This document shows, in pieces, positions 37,240 to 49,661 of a stretch of DNA of 64,000 nt. Position numbers and translations under genes: made by a program. The notes beneath the pieces are model-generated. The model ran no database searches. It was not told the DNA's origin and saw only the letters and a program-made list of their open reading frames with translations. This stretch comes from Utricularia gibba (Eukaryota > Streptophyta > Magnoliopsida > Lamiales > Lentibulariaceae), in assembly GCA_002189035.1 (NCBI GenBank), contig NEEC01000013.1, positions 124,001-188,000 of the forward strand. Reading direction: 5' to 3'. How positions within the stretch are numbered: the first letter of the stretch is position 1; each line of letters begins with the position of its first letter.

Positions 37240-38790
37240 GTTTAGTTTCAATACTATACTAACGTTTACATAATATGATTTTTGATACATGTGTTGTCTA
37301 GTTTTACAAATTTTACATACGAACGTTTTCAAAATTTTTATTTTAAAACTAACGTTTTGAAAAATAGTATATCTCCAACACTAATGTTTTTTGAAAAAAA
37401 TTTTGGTACGTACGTTTGTAAATTATCTTTTAAATAAAAACACATCTTTTGACACATACATTATGAGAACAAACGTTTACTAATGGGCTTATTCACTTTC
37501 TTGAGGTACACACACGACAACCTCAATAAATAACATAGCACGAACGCTTATAATAAATTGATTTTTAAAGTTATTCTTTTTATAGGTTCCACTACAAACT
37601 GGACCAACAGAATGTAGGTTATGTGCTTTATATTTAGTGAGGCTCCTCATGCAGAATGCATCACCAATTTTCTTTCCTTCTGAGTATCCATCATTTGTAA
37701 GTTTTTAACCATTCAAAGTTGTTAAATACAATAGGTGGAATACTACTAACTTTAGCCATTTTGTAGCTTACGAGAAGTTGGTATATGAGTTATGATGTGT
37801 TACAGTTCACTCCAACATGTGGATTGTCAAATGTTATGATGGGTGGATGTCGACGATTCCCCTGAAATCGAATACGTATAGCATGAGGGGATGAATTGGT
37901 TAGTTGGATGTAGTTGATTTTTAAACTTCAATAGCTATATCGTTGTTTCTTTTGTTTGGCATGCTTATAGTTTAGTTTACTTTGATGGATAAGATGATAT
38001 TTAAGCATTTCGATGATTCCAAAATAATGTTTAAATATCTAATATTTAGTTTTCATTATGTCCAAATCAATAGAAATATTTAATTAATGGCATGTATCAT
38101 TTTATAAAAAAAAGTGATTGGCCAACTTAAAATGTACTAAGTTTATTATGATAGACTCAAATCATTAAATATTGGAATAGATATTTACAATTATATTACT
38201 TATAATATTAATATATTATTTAAATATTTTTGAATTATTAGAAAAAAATTTCGAATATTATTTTAAATTTTAAAAAACTTATAAGTATGAATATAATGTA
38301 ATAATTAAAGTTACATAATGAAATAAATTAAATTGAGAGTTAAGTTAAGTACATATTTTACTCCATATAAAAGTTTAATTAAAAATTTACTCGAATCGAA
38401 AATTAATGAGTTAGAAAATATGAAAAACAGAAAGATACATATAACTATATATTTTTTAATAATTTTAATATATACTTTAATATATTAACTATGTTTAATA
38501 TATTTTATTCAAAATCATAGTTTACAATAAACGTTTGTATCAAAAAGTATGTGTTAAAAAACGTTTGTATTGTTTTTTAAACAACGTATATATCTAAATA
38601 ATGTTTTAAAAAACGTTGGTATTTAAAAATTAATATAATATTTAACATTTGTATGAAAATGATATATTTTGAAACGTTTGTATTGAATTTGAATAAAAAT
38701 TGAAACGTTTTTACTACAAAAATATTTTTAAAAACATATATATCAAATTATAAGCAACATTTGAAACGTGGTCATTTAAACGTATTTTTT
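37240..38790 (+). mobile_element. Family C element with interspersed AACGTTTGTA motifs
   Basis: Two clusters of AACGTTTGTA/AAACGTTT variants (37255-37560 and 38525-38780) flank a non-coding core. Both clusters, and the AT-rich segment 38290-38520, match 58975-60150 in reverse orientation. Paired clusters of short subterminal motifs in both orientations are typical of cut-and-paste DNA transposons, but no CACTA tip or target duplication was found, so the superfamily is undecided. Confidence 0.55.
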
Positions 38791-38799
38791 CCCATTCCC

Positions 38800-40150
38800 A
38801 TAATCATTTTTCATTTCACCTCTTACTGTTCACCGGAGTCCTTTGTGTTTGCCAGCATTCACCACTTTCTGCCGCCATGAAAACTTGCCGGAATCTACAA
38901 ATCCTCTCTGGTATTTATTAGTTCTTTGTCTCTCTCGGTATGTGTTTTGGGGATCTTTGGTTTTTCCCTGGTTTTCTGTTTTGTTCTAGGGCTTTTCCCT
39001 CCTTTTCCGTTAGATTCTTCAATTTTATGATTCCGAAAACCAAAAATGGGTAGAAGATCTAGTGAACTGAATACTTCACCATCTGATCTCGATATTCAAT
39101 CTCTGATGAGTATATTGTTACCCAAACTAATGATAATGAGATTCCTTGAGGAGTCTGTGAGAAACCCCTTCTTCCTTTTAGCTTACCGATTCTGATCACT
39201 TATTCTGAAAGCAGTCTTCGTTTCCCTCTGCATCCTTTGATCGTTTGATTCCTCAGTACTGTCACAATTCCGCTTTACTGTCTAGCTCCCAACTCTGTTT
39301 TGTACTTCACAACCTTTCTGTTTTACTTGGCATCCGGTTATGTCCTGAGTTAATTAGTTAATTTCTTCCAACTTTTTAAGATTGCCGTCAGCAAAGCAAA
39401 GCCGCGATGAACAGACGTGCTCATTTTCAATTTTGCCGTTTCAAGGACAGCCTCGATTTGACGGTTAAGGCTCCTGATACCCACCATGATTGGTGGTCAT
39501 CTTTTGTTTGGGTTTCTTCCCTTATAGGTGTTAAATGGAATTTTCCAATAGATCCTCCAACCCCCTTCAAAATAAAACTTTTTGGCCCTTAACGACCTTG
39601 TGCTGAATTGCTTAGAACCCTATATCGGAGACTCGTCAAAGGTACCGCTCAATATAAATCTCGGGCCTCCTTGCTTTCGAATGATTCTTTGATGAATTGT
39701 GGCATTCTCAGCCGTAGCCGAGATAGGCAGTGGCTCGATTTCATCTTCCTCGCAGCTCTGACTTAGAGTTCTTGTCTCTAGTTCCCCCTTCATCCAATCA
39801 CTTTCATATATCATCCGATTCTCAACCCGAACCCTCTCAACCTCTGATTCCCAAGAGAAAGAAAAGGGTTAAAACATGTGATCATAAACCCTACAAGAAG
39901 CAAAGAGGTAGCTAGCCTCCTTGGCATTGCGCTGCCGTTCTAACTCTTTTTCTGTCTTTGGAGTGCAGCTGACGTAATGGCGAGGAGACAGCCGCTTGAA
40001 CCTGCAGTAGCGCTCGCTTTTCTGCGGAGATCTGTGGAGTCAGAGAGTCGGATGTAGGTTCACCTGCGGAGGTCGGTCTTACCCCATATTGTCTGAGGTT
40101 TTCGGATCTGGATTCTAACCTTGGCTCTTCTCTCAGCCTGTTTGTTAATG
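38800..40150 (+). other. Less AT-rich block of unknown nature
   Basis: Visibly richer in G and C than its flanks, with a leader-like start (TTCACCGGAGTCC, then GCCGCCATGAAAACTTGCC), several pyrimidine-rich GT/AG-bounded stretches, and short frames such as DWWSSFVWVSSLIGVKWNFP at about 39500. Stops prevent a continuous product. It could be a captured gene fragment, the start of a LINE, or transposon cargo (it directly abuts Family C). I recognise no family. Confidence 0.35.
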
Positions 40151-41278
40151 ATTGTTTTCAATGTTACCATGAATTGTTTTTCCTCTTATTAACTTTATTG
40201 ACACTTTTTCTTATTGATTATAGTAGAATCCATAGCTAATCATTTGTGTAATACCTATAACAAATATTAACAAATACGTATGTTTTTTATAACATTTTGC
40301 TGAAAGAATATTCAATACAATTGAAATTGTACCATTAACAAAATAAAAAAATCATTATACTTATATTAGTCATAAATGACATAAAAGCTATTTTACCAAT
40401 AAACATGATAAAAATTGTATGATATCATTCAAAAAACACATTAACTATAAATCCTTGTTATTGATTCTACATAATGATTATGTAGGAAATGATGGAAATC
40501 ATATATTAGTTTATTGCAATATTTATAATGAGATTGATAAATATTCAGAATTGAGTACGCGTATGGATATTGTAGGTCTCTCACAATGATAATAATTCAT
40601 AATGACAAAAAGTAATTACCCCAAAATCATGCAAAATTGAAAATTCGTTTATAGAACCATGATTTGTCAAAACTCGACTGTGTAAAAATTCATTACATAC
40701 TAAAGCTAAATGAAGCTAACCAAAATCGTACCTGATCGCAAAAAGTGTTATTCTCAACCATCTGACTAAATCATATGTTTCAAAGTAAAACTGAGAAGTA
40801 ATAAATGATTTCATAAGACTATTTGTGTAATTTCAATACAAAATAAGTTATACCCAAATATTAATTCCATCTAACCAAAAGAGAAGATAATTAGTTTTCA
40901 AAAAAAACTCAATATTATTATCATAAAACCTGTAAATCTATCTCCAATAATCGTAATGAATGATAATTATAAATCCTAATAATTGTAATATCAATACCAA
41001 GTAAATTTTATTTTATAAATTCAAAATTTCCATTTCAAGAGGATATTCTAATGACCCATCAATAAAGGACCCATCAATAAATGAGTACGATTGGCGGTAT
41101 TTGAATTTTCAGTAAAAATTGTTAACCAAATCGTTCTCATCCATGCAAAAGAAGTCAAACACATACATTAAAATACCATGTGGGAATAAAAGGAGCAACA
41201 ATGCAAGCTTGGAGGTGCTGTTGCACACAGACCCCAGAAGGAAAAAGACACAAGTCAAAAGAAGTGCTTGCTGACTTC
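40151..41278. other. AT-rich intergenic DNA; PrxII 3' region
   Basis: No gene seen. The last ~100 bases should include the peroxiredoxin 3' untranslated region. Confidence 0.4.
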
Positions 41279-42319
41279 TTAAAGGGCCTTGAGAATATCT
41301 TCAGCGCTTGAAACCGTGAACTCTCCACCAGACTCAATGTTTGCAACTGTGACCTTGAGGTCCTCAACAAGAAGGGCGAACCTCTTTGAACGAACTCCCA
41401 GTCCCTTGTCACTGAGGTCCAGCTCCAGACCAAGCGCCTTGGTGTACACTCCGGACCCATCAGCAAGAAACTTCACATGCTCGTTCTCAGGGAATGTCTT
41501 TGACCATGCCTTCATCACGAATGGATCATTCACTGCAAATTTCAATTCCCATATCAAAAGACCACACTCCCTAATCGAGAGCCAGGAATCAATGTAGCAT
41601 CAACTGCACTTTCAGTACAAATAATAATAGCATCAACTCTAAGGAATCGGCAAGGGAGAGATTTTTCAGGACAACAACCGCATCGAATCAGGAAAGGAGA
41701 CTTCAAAAATGTTTCAAAGATGAGAATGAAGTCGCATCTCGAAATCCAACTACCGTTGAACATGAAGAAGAATCCACCAAAATGTTTCTATGGCACTAGC
41801 ATATTCGGTATCAGAAGGTTTCGATCTTGGCATTCATTATACTTGAAAGTAAAGAAGCATCAACCAAAATGTTTCAGAGATACGAATGTAATCGAGAATG
41901 GAACCTCACTTGACAAAAATGCAGCAACAATTGGTAATAGAATATGCAAAAGGAACTTCCAACTCGATATCATAACCCATACCGCTGATGCAAATGACTT
42001 CTTGAACACCTTTAGACTTCAGTTCCGGAGACTTCTCCACGAATCCAGGGACGTGCTTCAAGCTACGTCAAAACAGAATCAAGCTGAATCAATAAAACGA
42101 AGAAACCAAAGCAAGCAAATTTAAAAAATAAAGAAATCAAACAATTGATTATTGTTATTGTTACCTGCAGGTGGGGGTGAAAGCTCCCGGAACGGCGAAA
42201 AGAACAACCTTCTTTCCGGCGACGAGAGAGTGAATTGAGACGCTTTGAAGCTGATCTTCCTCATCGAAATAGGAGAGAGTTCCGTCGGGAATACTGTCAC
42301 CAATTGCGATAGGCGCCAT
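41279..42319 (-). CDS. PRXIIB: Type II peroxiredoxin, cytosolic PrxIIB-like
   Basis: Three exons: 42319-42165, 42062-41983, 41532-41279 (GT-AG, phases 2 and 1); 162 residues, the family's usual cytosolic length. The start ATG gives [20 protein letters not shown], the conserved N-terminus; the longer upstream frame has no transit-peptide character. The active-site block VPGAFTPTC places the peroxidatic cysteine at residue 51, and QEVICIS places the resolving cysteine at 76. Both are where atypical two-Cys PrxII enzymes have them. [27 protein letters not shown] and [18 protein letters not shown] complete the thioredoxin fold. Reaction: thiol-dependent reduction of H2O2 and alkyl hydroperoxides, recycled by glutaredoxin or thioredoxin. 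No targeting signal, so cytosolic (inference). Confidence 0.97.
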
Positions 42320-42401
42320 TGCTGATATAATGTTCCGTGAACTGTGAATTCCACCCCGAAAAGTATGCCTGCTGTGTGCACCGAGGAAAGCGGGAACGTA
42401 G

Positions 42402-42409
42402 TATTTATA
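42402..42409 (-). promoter_or_regulatory. TATA box of the PrxII gene
   Basis: The minus strand reads TATAAATA (context TTCTATAAATACTACG), about 85 bp before the ATG at 42319. Confidence 0.7.
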
Positions 42410-45004
42410 GAACACGAGTGGGGAGTGGAGGTCGAGGACGATTGATATGGGAATTGCGGACTCCAAATTGTTGTGTAGTTACAAATTGAATAAAATGTTG
42501 ACGTCCGTTGATATGGTTAAAGGAAAGTCTAGTATATTTATATTTACTTTATTCTATATATTTGAAAACGTCTAAATATCAAATTATGGTTGAATCAATT
42601 TTAGATGTAAAAATTGTTATTTTTCACAATTTTATTAACGAAAATGGTGAGGTTGTCAATGGAGTATTTGGAATATTTTAAAATTGGAAAAAGAATGTTC
42701 AAGTGCAGCCGCCGTGTAGGGTACTGGGTATGAAAGACGCATGGCGCGGGAAGAAAAATGAATACCAAGTTCACATACTCCAAGTCCATTGACTTCACGG
42801 GAGTTGAATGGAATCTAGTTGCAGGCGCCATTGACAACGCGCTATACCGTCGGCAGATGGGGCCCCACGTGAACATGGTTTGGGAAATGAAGCTTTTAAT
42901 TTTGATATCAAGTGGCGCAATTGAACAAGTTCTAAGCCACAACTTAAGATAAGATTATTAGCAAATAGTCTCATATCCTAAAATTAAATTTATATAATTA
43001 AATATAAATGAGATTATAAATTATTGTTAATAGGTTGAACTTAATATTTTCAAATATAATTTACGTTTGTTGTATATTCGAGGTTCAAATAAATATTAAT
43101 CTCATTTATCAAATTTTTAATTTTAATATGAAATTGATGTTGAGTCATATTTCAACATGTTTAAGTATATTTTAATGTTAGAATATTATGATAATACAGA
43201 TTAGAATAGTAAAAAAAATCTAAAACATTCATTAGTCAAATTACTTTTGTTAAAAACGTGATTTGGACCATTTTTTACTTAGTCTAATGGCAAAGTGGAT
43301 TTATTTTTCATTCAAGTTCATGTATGTCCGGTCCATTTGTGTTGGGTCACATAATCTGACTAATTTACAAGGTAATCATAATTTGCAAGCTCATGTGTAC
43401 TTTGCAAGGTTATTATAGGTCTGAGACCAGAGGAAGGATAAGGAAACCTAGCGAAAAAGAAGTCAAGAAGCTTGCAATATATGCACCTAAGTGTGGCTAT
43501 GACACATGTTGGTGTAAATAAAAAGAGAAAAAGTTCTTCAACCTATATAAAAATATCATTTGTTTTGAGAGGAGGATTTTTTTATTTTATAGAAATTTTT
43601 TCTCTAGAGAGCGTTTTGCCATTGGAGTGGAAGGAAAGATGAAAGAAGACGTGTTTTAGTGTGACACTCAAACTAATTTCCGATATCCAGAAGTACAATG
43701 TAGATCTGAACAAAAGGTAAGGAAGCCTAGTAACCTATAGTTTGAGAAAAAAAAGATAGGAAGAACACCAAAATTAACGAATCGAATAATCACTCTATTT
43801 TTCTCACAAATAGTTTCATGCGTTTTATTTTCTGAACATGTGTGCTATTTTTGTTTCATGTTTTTAATGTTCAACATGTTCCAATCCTTTCAACACCTGA
43901 ATGTATTGGCCAAATCAATTTTGTAACTGTTTTTGCATGTACACTTAATATCTTATGAATTTTAGTCCATTTACACATAGTTTAATTTTGAATCAAGTGC
44001 AATGACTATTGCTTTTAGTTTAGAACTAGTAGAAGTATTTTATCGATTAAAGTTACAATAGAAACTTACTTCCATACAAACCTTTATTTAATTTAGTTTA
44101 TACATAGAACCAACAATTAAAAACCATTTTGCTCTCTGTCAATCGACCTGGATTTACTGTTGTTATATCTTTATGAATGAAATGTGGTTTATTTGTTTAG
44201 TTTACAAATTACTTTGGATGGGAAAAATCTTTATTTGTTTAGTTTAAAATATCTATGGAACCTTTGTCAAATTACTTTGGATGTGGTTAATTAGTCAAGA
44301 TGAGTTTTATGTTGATATAACCCTTGGTTAAAGAAACAAATGTTAATTTGATGAAAATGGATCAATTTGACTTGAGTATGGATATTGGATCAAATAATAT
44401 CATATTGTAATATTAAAATAATATAATCAAATATACAAAAAATGTAAACCATCATTAATAAATTGAATCTAATCTTTTAGAATATAATTCACATATCTTA
44501 TATATTCAACTTCACACATTTATTTCACTGATTTTAGAATCATTTAATTTTAACAAAGATGGCCTACTCAAAAGTGCATAATCTGTTATTTTTTTGGTGC
44601 AAATGTTCAAATGATTTATTTTGATGAATCATATCTGTAATTTCTCATTTAATTTAAATATCTTTAGATACTTATTTTATTTAAGCATGTATAATACATT
44701 GGTGGAAAAAAAAGCTTAGAATGTATTAATTGGAAAATTTAACATAATCAAATGCACCGAATGAAAAAAAATATTATAGTAATTCTTAAATTTGTTAGAC
44801 TTTCATGATCTTTCCAGATAAATTAGGTGGATTTATATATTTTCTTGATAATCATACTGTATTTAAATTTATTTTTACTTGTCTAATTTAGATAAAGCAA
44901 ATGTGAATCCATAACATTAGTAGGGTTTTTGATTTTGAAGTCCAGTCATAACATTAATTTTTAGCTAATTGGTGAAGAAATAATATCCAACCAAATAAAA
45001 AGTT
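42410..45004. other. No gene seen
   Basis: PrxII promoter, then AT-rich DNA. 43370-43700 includes CCTATATAAAAATATC (TATA-like) and TGTGACACTCAAACTAATTT, shared in part with about 1810, and may be an LTR remnant. No domain recognised. Confidence 0.35.
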
Positions 45005-45360
45005 TGATAAGTTAAGACTATTCAAGCATTTAAAGAAGATAAAATTCCTTATAAGATTTATAAAGCAAACCAAAAGTCCTTCAAATAGTACCTCTAAAGT
45101 ATTTATATTTTAGAATTGAGTCATAATATTATTAAACACAAACCAAATAAAAAAAAGAGACTATCAAGTCCAATAGCACACATAAAAAATGATGACGTTT
45201 TAGGGCTCTAAGGTAGTTCCACTTTTAGGTACTTGAAGTTCTTTAGTGGCAAGACTGTAAGCCTGACTTCGAATCCAATAGAGTTGAATAGATACTTAAG
45301 TAGAACTTCAATCTTCTTGCTCTTACTCATTTTCATTGGTTCATGTGGAATAATTTATGA
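45005..45360 (-). mobile_element. Ty3/gypsy polyprotein tail remnant (direct repeat of 53780-54110)
   Basis: Minus-strand frame with MSKSKKIEVLLKYLFNSIGF, the RSKxKKLQEAL-type tail that follows integrase in one group of plant gypsy elements. About 350 bp are shared, by eye, with 53780-54110 in the same orientation (for example CCAAACCAAATAAA and ATCAAGTCCAATAGCA). Confidence 0.6.
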
Positions 45361-46639
45361 ACGTTAAAACGTGTTGCTAAATGTCGCTGTCTAGCATGTT
45401 CAACGCATCAAAAGAAATTTATAAAAACTAACTATTCTACTAGATAATTCACAATTATTTATAGGAAATGGTTGCGATTTCTTGAAATCGTTTATATTTA
45501 CTGAAAACAGAGGGGTTTTATGGGGGTTTAGCTCTTATGTGCGTAAGACATAAAATAGCAGTAGTTGAAATAGACAAGTTACAAGGGTGAAGAAACACAA
45601 AAAAATAAAAGGGATGTGTACAAAATATAAAGAGAAGGTGACTTCGCTGTGTTTTATACTAGGGTCTCACTCTTATGTTATTCAAGAGATCCCATAGGCT
45701 TAAATCAAGTTTTAAAACGCCTAAAAAAAGAGCAAAGTGTCGCAGGAACAGCAAACATGTTAATCTTAAGAACTAAAGACTGAAGAACTCCTCATAAGCT
45801 GAAATAAAGTCTACCGGATGTTTCTTGTTCATAAACAAGCATCAAGAATGTGAAGAAAAGCATGAAAACACAGACAGTAACAGTAGCAAGTTCAATAGAA
45901 ACAAAAGTGCATAAAATGAAAATAAAAGTATCAAGCTGCTTCTGTGGTCTGTAAATTCGGTGGAGCTCGAAGTTCTAGGCAAAGATACAATCAGGAAACA
46001 TAGATCTGAGGCTATTCGGGGCTGTTTGTTTGAGAACCACAGTTCTAATCTGCTCATGCTCCTTGTGATTCGCTCATTCTCTCTCTTCTTGCTCTCTTTT
46101 TTTCCTGCTCAAAGTAAGGTTATCTCCGTCTTTTTCATGAACTTTTAGAAGGAAGATCTTTGCTCCAGATCTTATATTTTCAGAAAATAGCTGCTTTCAG
46201 CGAAAAGTAACTTTTCCTTAGCTTTTATGCCCCTTTTGACTTGTCAACGTGGAAAATGCGCTGTCATGGTACTATCTCTTACCTTGTTAAGACTTAGAAA
46301 CAAACTAGAGGAAAAAATTAGAGTTTTAGGCTTAATTTTTATCAATTGAGTCTATTTTCACAATAGTACATTCCTACCAACTAGATACACAAAAAGGAAG
46401 CAATTAGAATACACGAAACAACCTTTTATCAAATAAAACACCTCTAAAAACACATAGAAAAACATAATAAAAACAATGTTATCAATAATCTTTATATCCA
46501 AAGTGTTTACTTATGCAATATTGTCATCATTCTTTAAATACTCTTCATCATCATGGTGGGGTTCATCACCCCCCCCCCCCTTCTTTACAAAGATTCAACC
46601 TCCAATCTACATCCATTTTGAAAAGCAACAAATTAGAAA
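45361..46639. other. Unidentified segment between gypsy parts
   Basis: Separates the integrase end (46640) from the polyprotein tail (45360) and so probably includes a later insertion. No gene is seen. A C-tract of 12 lies at 46569-46580. Confidence 0.4.
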
Positions 46640-47262
46640 CATTGAAAATTGAATGAATAGAATACTTACCTGGTAAATTAAGTTTGTAGACATTATCATT
46701 TACACGTTCAATAACTTGAAAAGGTCCATCCCTACGAGGAAGAAGTTTTGAGTTTCTTTTGGTGGGAAACCTCTTCTTCTTAAGATGAAGCCAAACTCAA
46801 TCTCTGGGTCTGAACACAACTTTGCATCTACCCTTGTTTGTCAAAGATGTGTTGTTCTATTGTAAGCAAATTTGACAAGTGAGAAACATTCCTCTCAAGT
46901 CTTTAGATTAGATTTAATCAGAATCCTAAGCAAGATAGAAAGTGTGCGATTTGTTATCTTAGTCAGACCATTTGTTTGAGGATGACAAGTGCTCTAGTAT
47001 AAGAGCTTAATGCCAAGTTTACTCCAAAGAACTCTCCACAAGTGACTAAAAAATCTTGCATCACGTTCAAGGATGATTGTAAGCATCATATCCTGAGGTG
47101 TGACAACTTCTTGAAAAAAGAGACAGCCACATAAGATGCATCATCAATTTTGACAAGGAATAAAGTGTGTCATCTTTAAAAACCTATAACATGAAGGGCG
47201 ATAGTTGATTTAGCCTTTCTACAAGGAATACATCTATGACAAACTCTCTCAACATCTCTGTT
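46640..47262 (-). mobile_element. Ty3/gypsy integrase region (decayed)
   Basis: On the minus strand, in order: RDVERVCHRCIPCRKAKS (zinc-binding HHCC tail), MTHFIPCQNIDDASYVA (start of the catalytic core), LWSKLGIKLLYSSTCHPQTNG with NRTLSILLRILI (core end; HPQT motif), then LHLKKKRFPTKRNSKLLPRR and DGPFQVIERVNDNVYKLNLPG (GPY/F module). Frame shifts and stops are present. A gene order of reverse transcriptase, RNase H, integrase identifies gypsy rather than copia. Confidence 0.85.
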
Positions 47263-47470
47263 ACATGTCGTTTCCTCAAAAAATTTTAATTAGAAAAATG
47301 TAAAACACAAATAAGCATAGTACGAGTTTCCATCTCAAGGAATTGAGTTTTGTGAAAAGTGTTTTGTGTTAAACTCTTACAAATTGTCATGAGTTTGTAA
47401 AAGAGATTATGAAATACAAAAATAAAAGATACAATACGAGTAATGGACCTTTATTAAGGGAGGTCCATAA
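47263..47470 (+). mobile_element. Family 3 repeat fragment inserted in gypsy pol
   Basis: ATGTCGTTTCCTCAAAAAAT, AAGCATAGTACGAGTTTCC and GTTTTGTGAAAAGTGTTTTG match 29100-29310 and 34545. It interrupts the gypsy pol reading between RNase H and the integrase zinc-binding part. Confidence 0.6.
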
Positions 47471-48123
47471 AGGTCCATTATAAAAAGCAAATTCACATAC
47501 CATATAAATGTCTCCAAAATCATGGTCATGAGCATATAAGCCAATAATGGAGGTAAATACTATAATTCTTACATCAAGATTTGCTGAAAGAATGTACCTT
47601 TGAAATAGAGTAATAGCTATCACATTCTCTTTACCCTTCTATTATTTGACATAAGGAAATATGCTAAAGAATTCTACCCACTTAGGATGTCTTCTACTTC
47701 ACTTGACCTTTTAAAGGATTGAAAGACTCATAATCAGTAAGTATTACATCAATACAAAGCTCTAATCAATGAATACATCTGCTTGTCATAGGTGGGATAG
47801 TTGAGGATAGCATCATGAAGCTTCTCACTAAAATAAGCAAGTGGATATCTATTTTACATCAATACAGCACCAGTGCCTAATTCTGATACATCACATTCAA
47901 TTTCAAAAGTACTTAAATTTTAGAAAGAGCAAAAAGAGGTACCAAGCAATGTTTATCCTAGAGTTGTATGAAGACATGTTCTTGCTCATCTCCCGATTGA
48001 AATGGGTGGTTTTTCTTGATTAATTGAGTGAGGGGTGTTGTAATAGCGCTGAAATTTTTAACAAATATTTATAAAAGCTTGCTAAGGCATAGAAACTCCT
48101 AACCTAACCAATTGAGTTAGTTG
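47471..48123 (-). mobile_element. Ty3/gypsy RNase H region (decayed)
   Basis: Minus strand, with stops: KNFSAITTPLTQLIKK, a LALPDF-like patch, [17 protein letters not shown], a DHESLKxLKG-like block and NVIAITLFQRYILSANLDVR (NVVADALSRR counterpart). Then HDHDFGDIYMVCEFAFYNG follows the usual linker to integrase. It continues the reverse transcriptase found beyond the insertion 48129-49656. Confidence 0.8.
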
Positions 48124-48436
48124 TTGGATGATAACACACATTTTTCCTAAAGTTCATAACACAAAATAGCTATATTTTATCATGATTTAGGTTAGATAAA
48201 TGTGGTTTTTCATGCTTTAGTGGTGTTTATGTTAATCCTATGTGATTATGTTGAAAAGTGGACTAAATCAAAGGATTTAGTCCACAACTCTTATTACTAA
48301 CATTTCAGTAAGTTCAGCAGGGAGATGAGCTGAAAATCAGACTTGCAAACGTGTAAAACAAGCAAAAAAGGGTGCAAAATCCGGAGAAGGACAAAGAGCA
48401 CTGTTTTGCTGCCACCGCAGTCTGCAAGTTCAGGCT

Positions 48437-48474
48437 GGGAACAGTGCTGGCGGTCGGGAACAGTACTGGCGGAC
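48437..48474 (+). repeat. Two 19-bp tandem units in Family 1 copy 1
   Basis: GGGAACAGTGCTGGCGGTC is followed at once by GGGAACAGTACTGGCGGAC. Further GAACAGT motifs lie near 48729, and GAACAGT/ACTGTTC in the GC-rich part of copy 2 (near 52550 and 52750). Confidence 0.8.
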
Positions 48475-48553
48475 AGCAACAGTGCAATGGAGTGAAGGAA
48501 AGGGGAAATTTATTTTTTCGAAAAAAGGAGGAAGGAGACGGAGTGAAGCGACC

Positions 48554-48650
48554 GGGGGGGGGGGGGGGGGACGCAAAGGGGTCTTCTTCCCCAATGGAAG
48601 AACACAGAGAGGGGGACGCAAGGGGTCTTCTTCCCCAACGGGAAAAACAC
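48554..48650 (+). repeat. G17 tract followed by a 46-bp tandem duplication
   Basis: Seventeen Gs at 48554-48570, then two units starting ACGCAAAGGGGTCTTCTTCC (48571) and ACGCAAGGGGTCTTCTTCC (48617). Copy 2 has only one such unit and no long G run, so both features arose or expanded in copy 1. Confidence 0.85.
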
Positions 48651-49661
48651 CAACCAGAAGGGGAAGGGAGGCCTTCATCACCAAGAATAGCACCGGAGCC
48701 CAATCTAGTGCTATTGTTCCGAGCGGTGAACAGTAGCTAACGGGCAGAAGAACAATCTTTATTTACTTTCTAGTTTTCTAAACATTTCGACTTTCTGCAT
48801 TTTACTTCTTTACAATGTTTCTGCCATTTTGGCCAACTTATATAAATGAAATCATGTTTTATTTCCAAGGCATGAGTGGCTAGAGTCTTAGGGATGCCTT
48901 AAGGAGAAGTGGGTGGTATGTGTTTAGGTTGATGATGAGATCCATGATACAAAAACAAAAACCAGAATAAAAAAGAAAAAGATATCGTGATGAAAAAATT
49001 TAGTTGTCTTGCTTAACTCTTGTTCCTAACAAACCATGGGTAGACCTAAGGAGGGGAGCAAGTAGTTTCACAACTTAGATGCTTGGTTTAGAGGTAGACC
49101 AACAAACCAAGACATGATCAGTCGGTGTTAGTCCAGGGTAGAACCAGTAGAACCGGGTAGACCTAGTTCTATATGCCTTGTATGCGGGTAGACCTAATTG
49201 CAACGTTGGTTATGATATTGGGGACTAGCTTAAGCCAAAAATATGATGAATGACCTGGGTAGACTTAGGTTATTTGAAATTGTGAGTATAGGAAGATAAT
49301 AAATTAAGTTAGGAAGCTTAGCATAACACGACCCGCAGACCCTTAAGGCATCCTAGTATTAGTCTGAGTCAAAACCAGTACCTGTTATCTTAGCGTAGAA
49401 ACCTGATATTGCTTACCTACCTTGTTTACTGAACTTGTTTACCACTATTAGTCCGAGCTTAGACTAAGACCTATTGTTATCCGAAATTATACATGTACTA
49501 AAACACTTAGCAAGCACAAGCTCTTCGTGATCGACCCCGATATCCACTATACAAGTTTTCCAAATTTGTATTTTGTGTAGATTAGGGATTATAAATTTAT
49601 TTGATATGGATTTTCTATTTTCATTTTCAACGATATTAGGAAATTTCCGTTTATCATTGGC

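Larger units (their letters stand above)
48129..49656 (+). mobile_element. Family 1 solo-LTR-like element, copy 1 (1528 bp), nested in gypsy pol
   Basis: Starts TGATAACACACATTTTTCC and ends ATTTCCGTTTATCA, with TG...CA tips. The flanks TTGGA (48124-48128) and TTGGC (49657-49661) are a 5-bp target duplication with one change. The host gypsy reverse transcriptase stops at one side and continues in RNase H at the other. Homologous, landmark by landmark, to copy 2 (inverted) and copy 3. The GC-rich middle (48400-48740) gives open frames on both strands up to 129 codons, but they are low-complexity (poly-Gly/Pro) and overlap a G-tract, so no gene is called. Confidence 0.85.

Noticed and set aside
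41720-42124. 134-codon plus-strand frame opposite the peroxiredoxin gene
   Set aside because: It covers an intron and the antisense of exon 2; no domain is seen.
42320-42466. N-terminal extension of the peroxiredoxin as an organelle transit peptide
   Set aside because: The upstream ATG lies before the TATA box at 42402-42409, and the ATG at 42319 gives the exact conserved cytosolic PrxII N-terminus.
45260-45275. CTTCGAATCC as a tRNA T-loop
   Set aside because: No acceptor stem, D-loop or anticodon arm could be built around it.
48314-48740. Open frames of 80-130 codons on both strands inside Family 1 copy 1
   Set aside because: Low-complexity Gly/Pro-rich translations across a G-tract and a 46-bp duplication; copy 2 does not preserve them.
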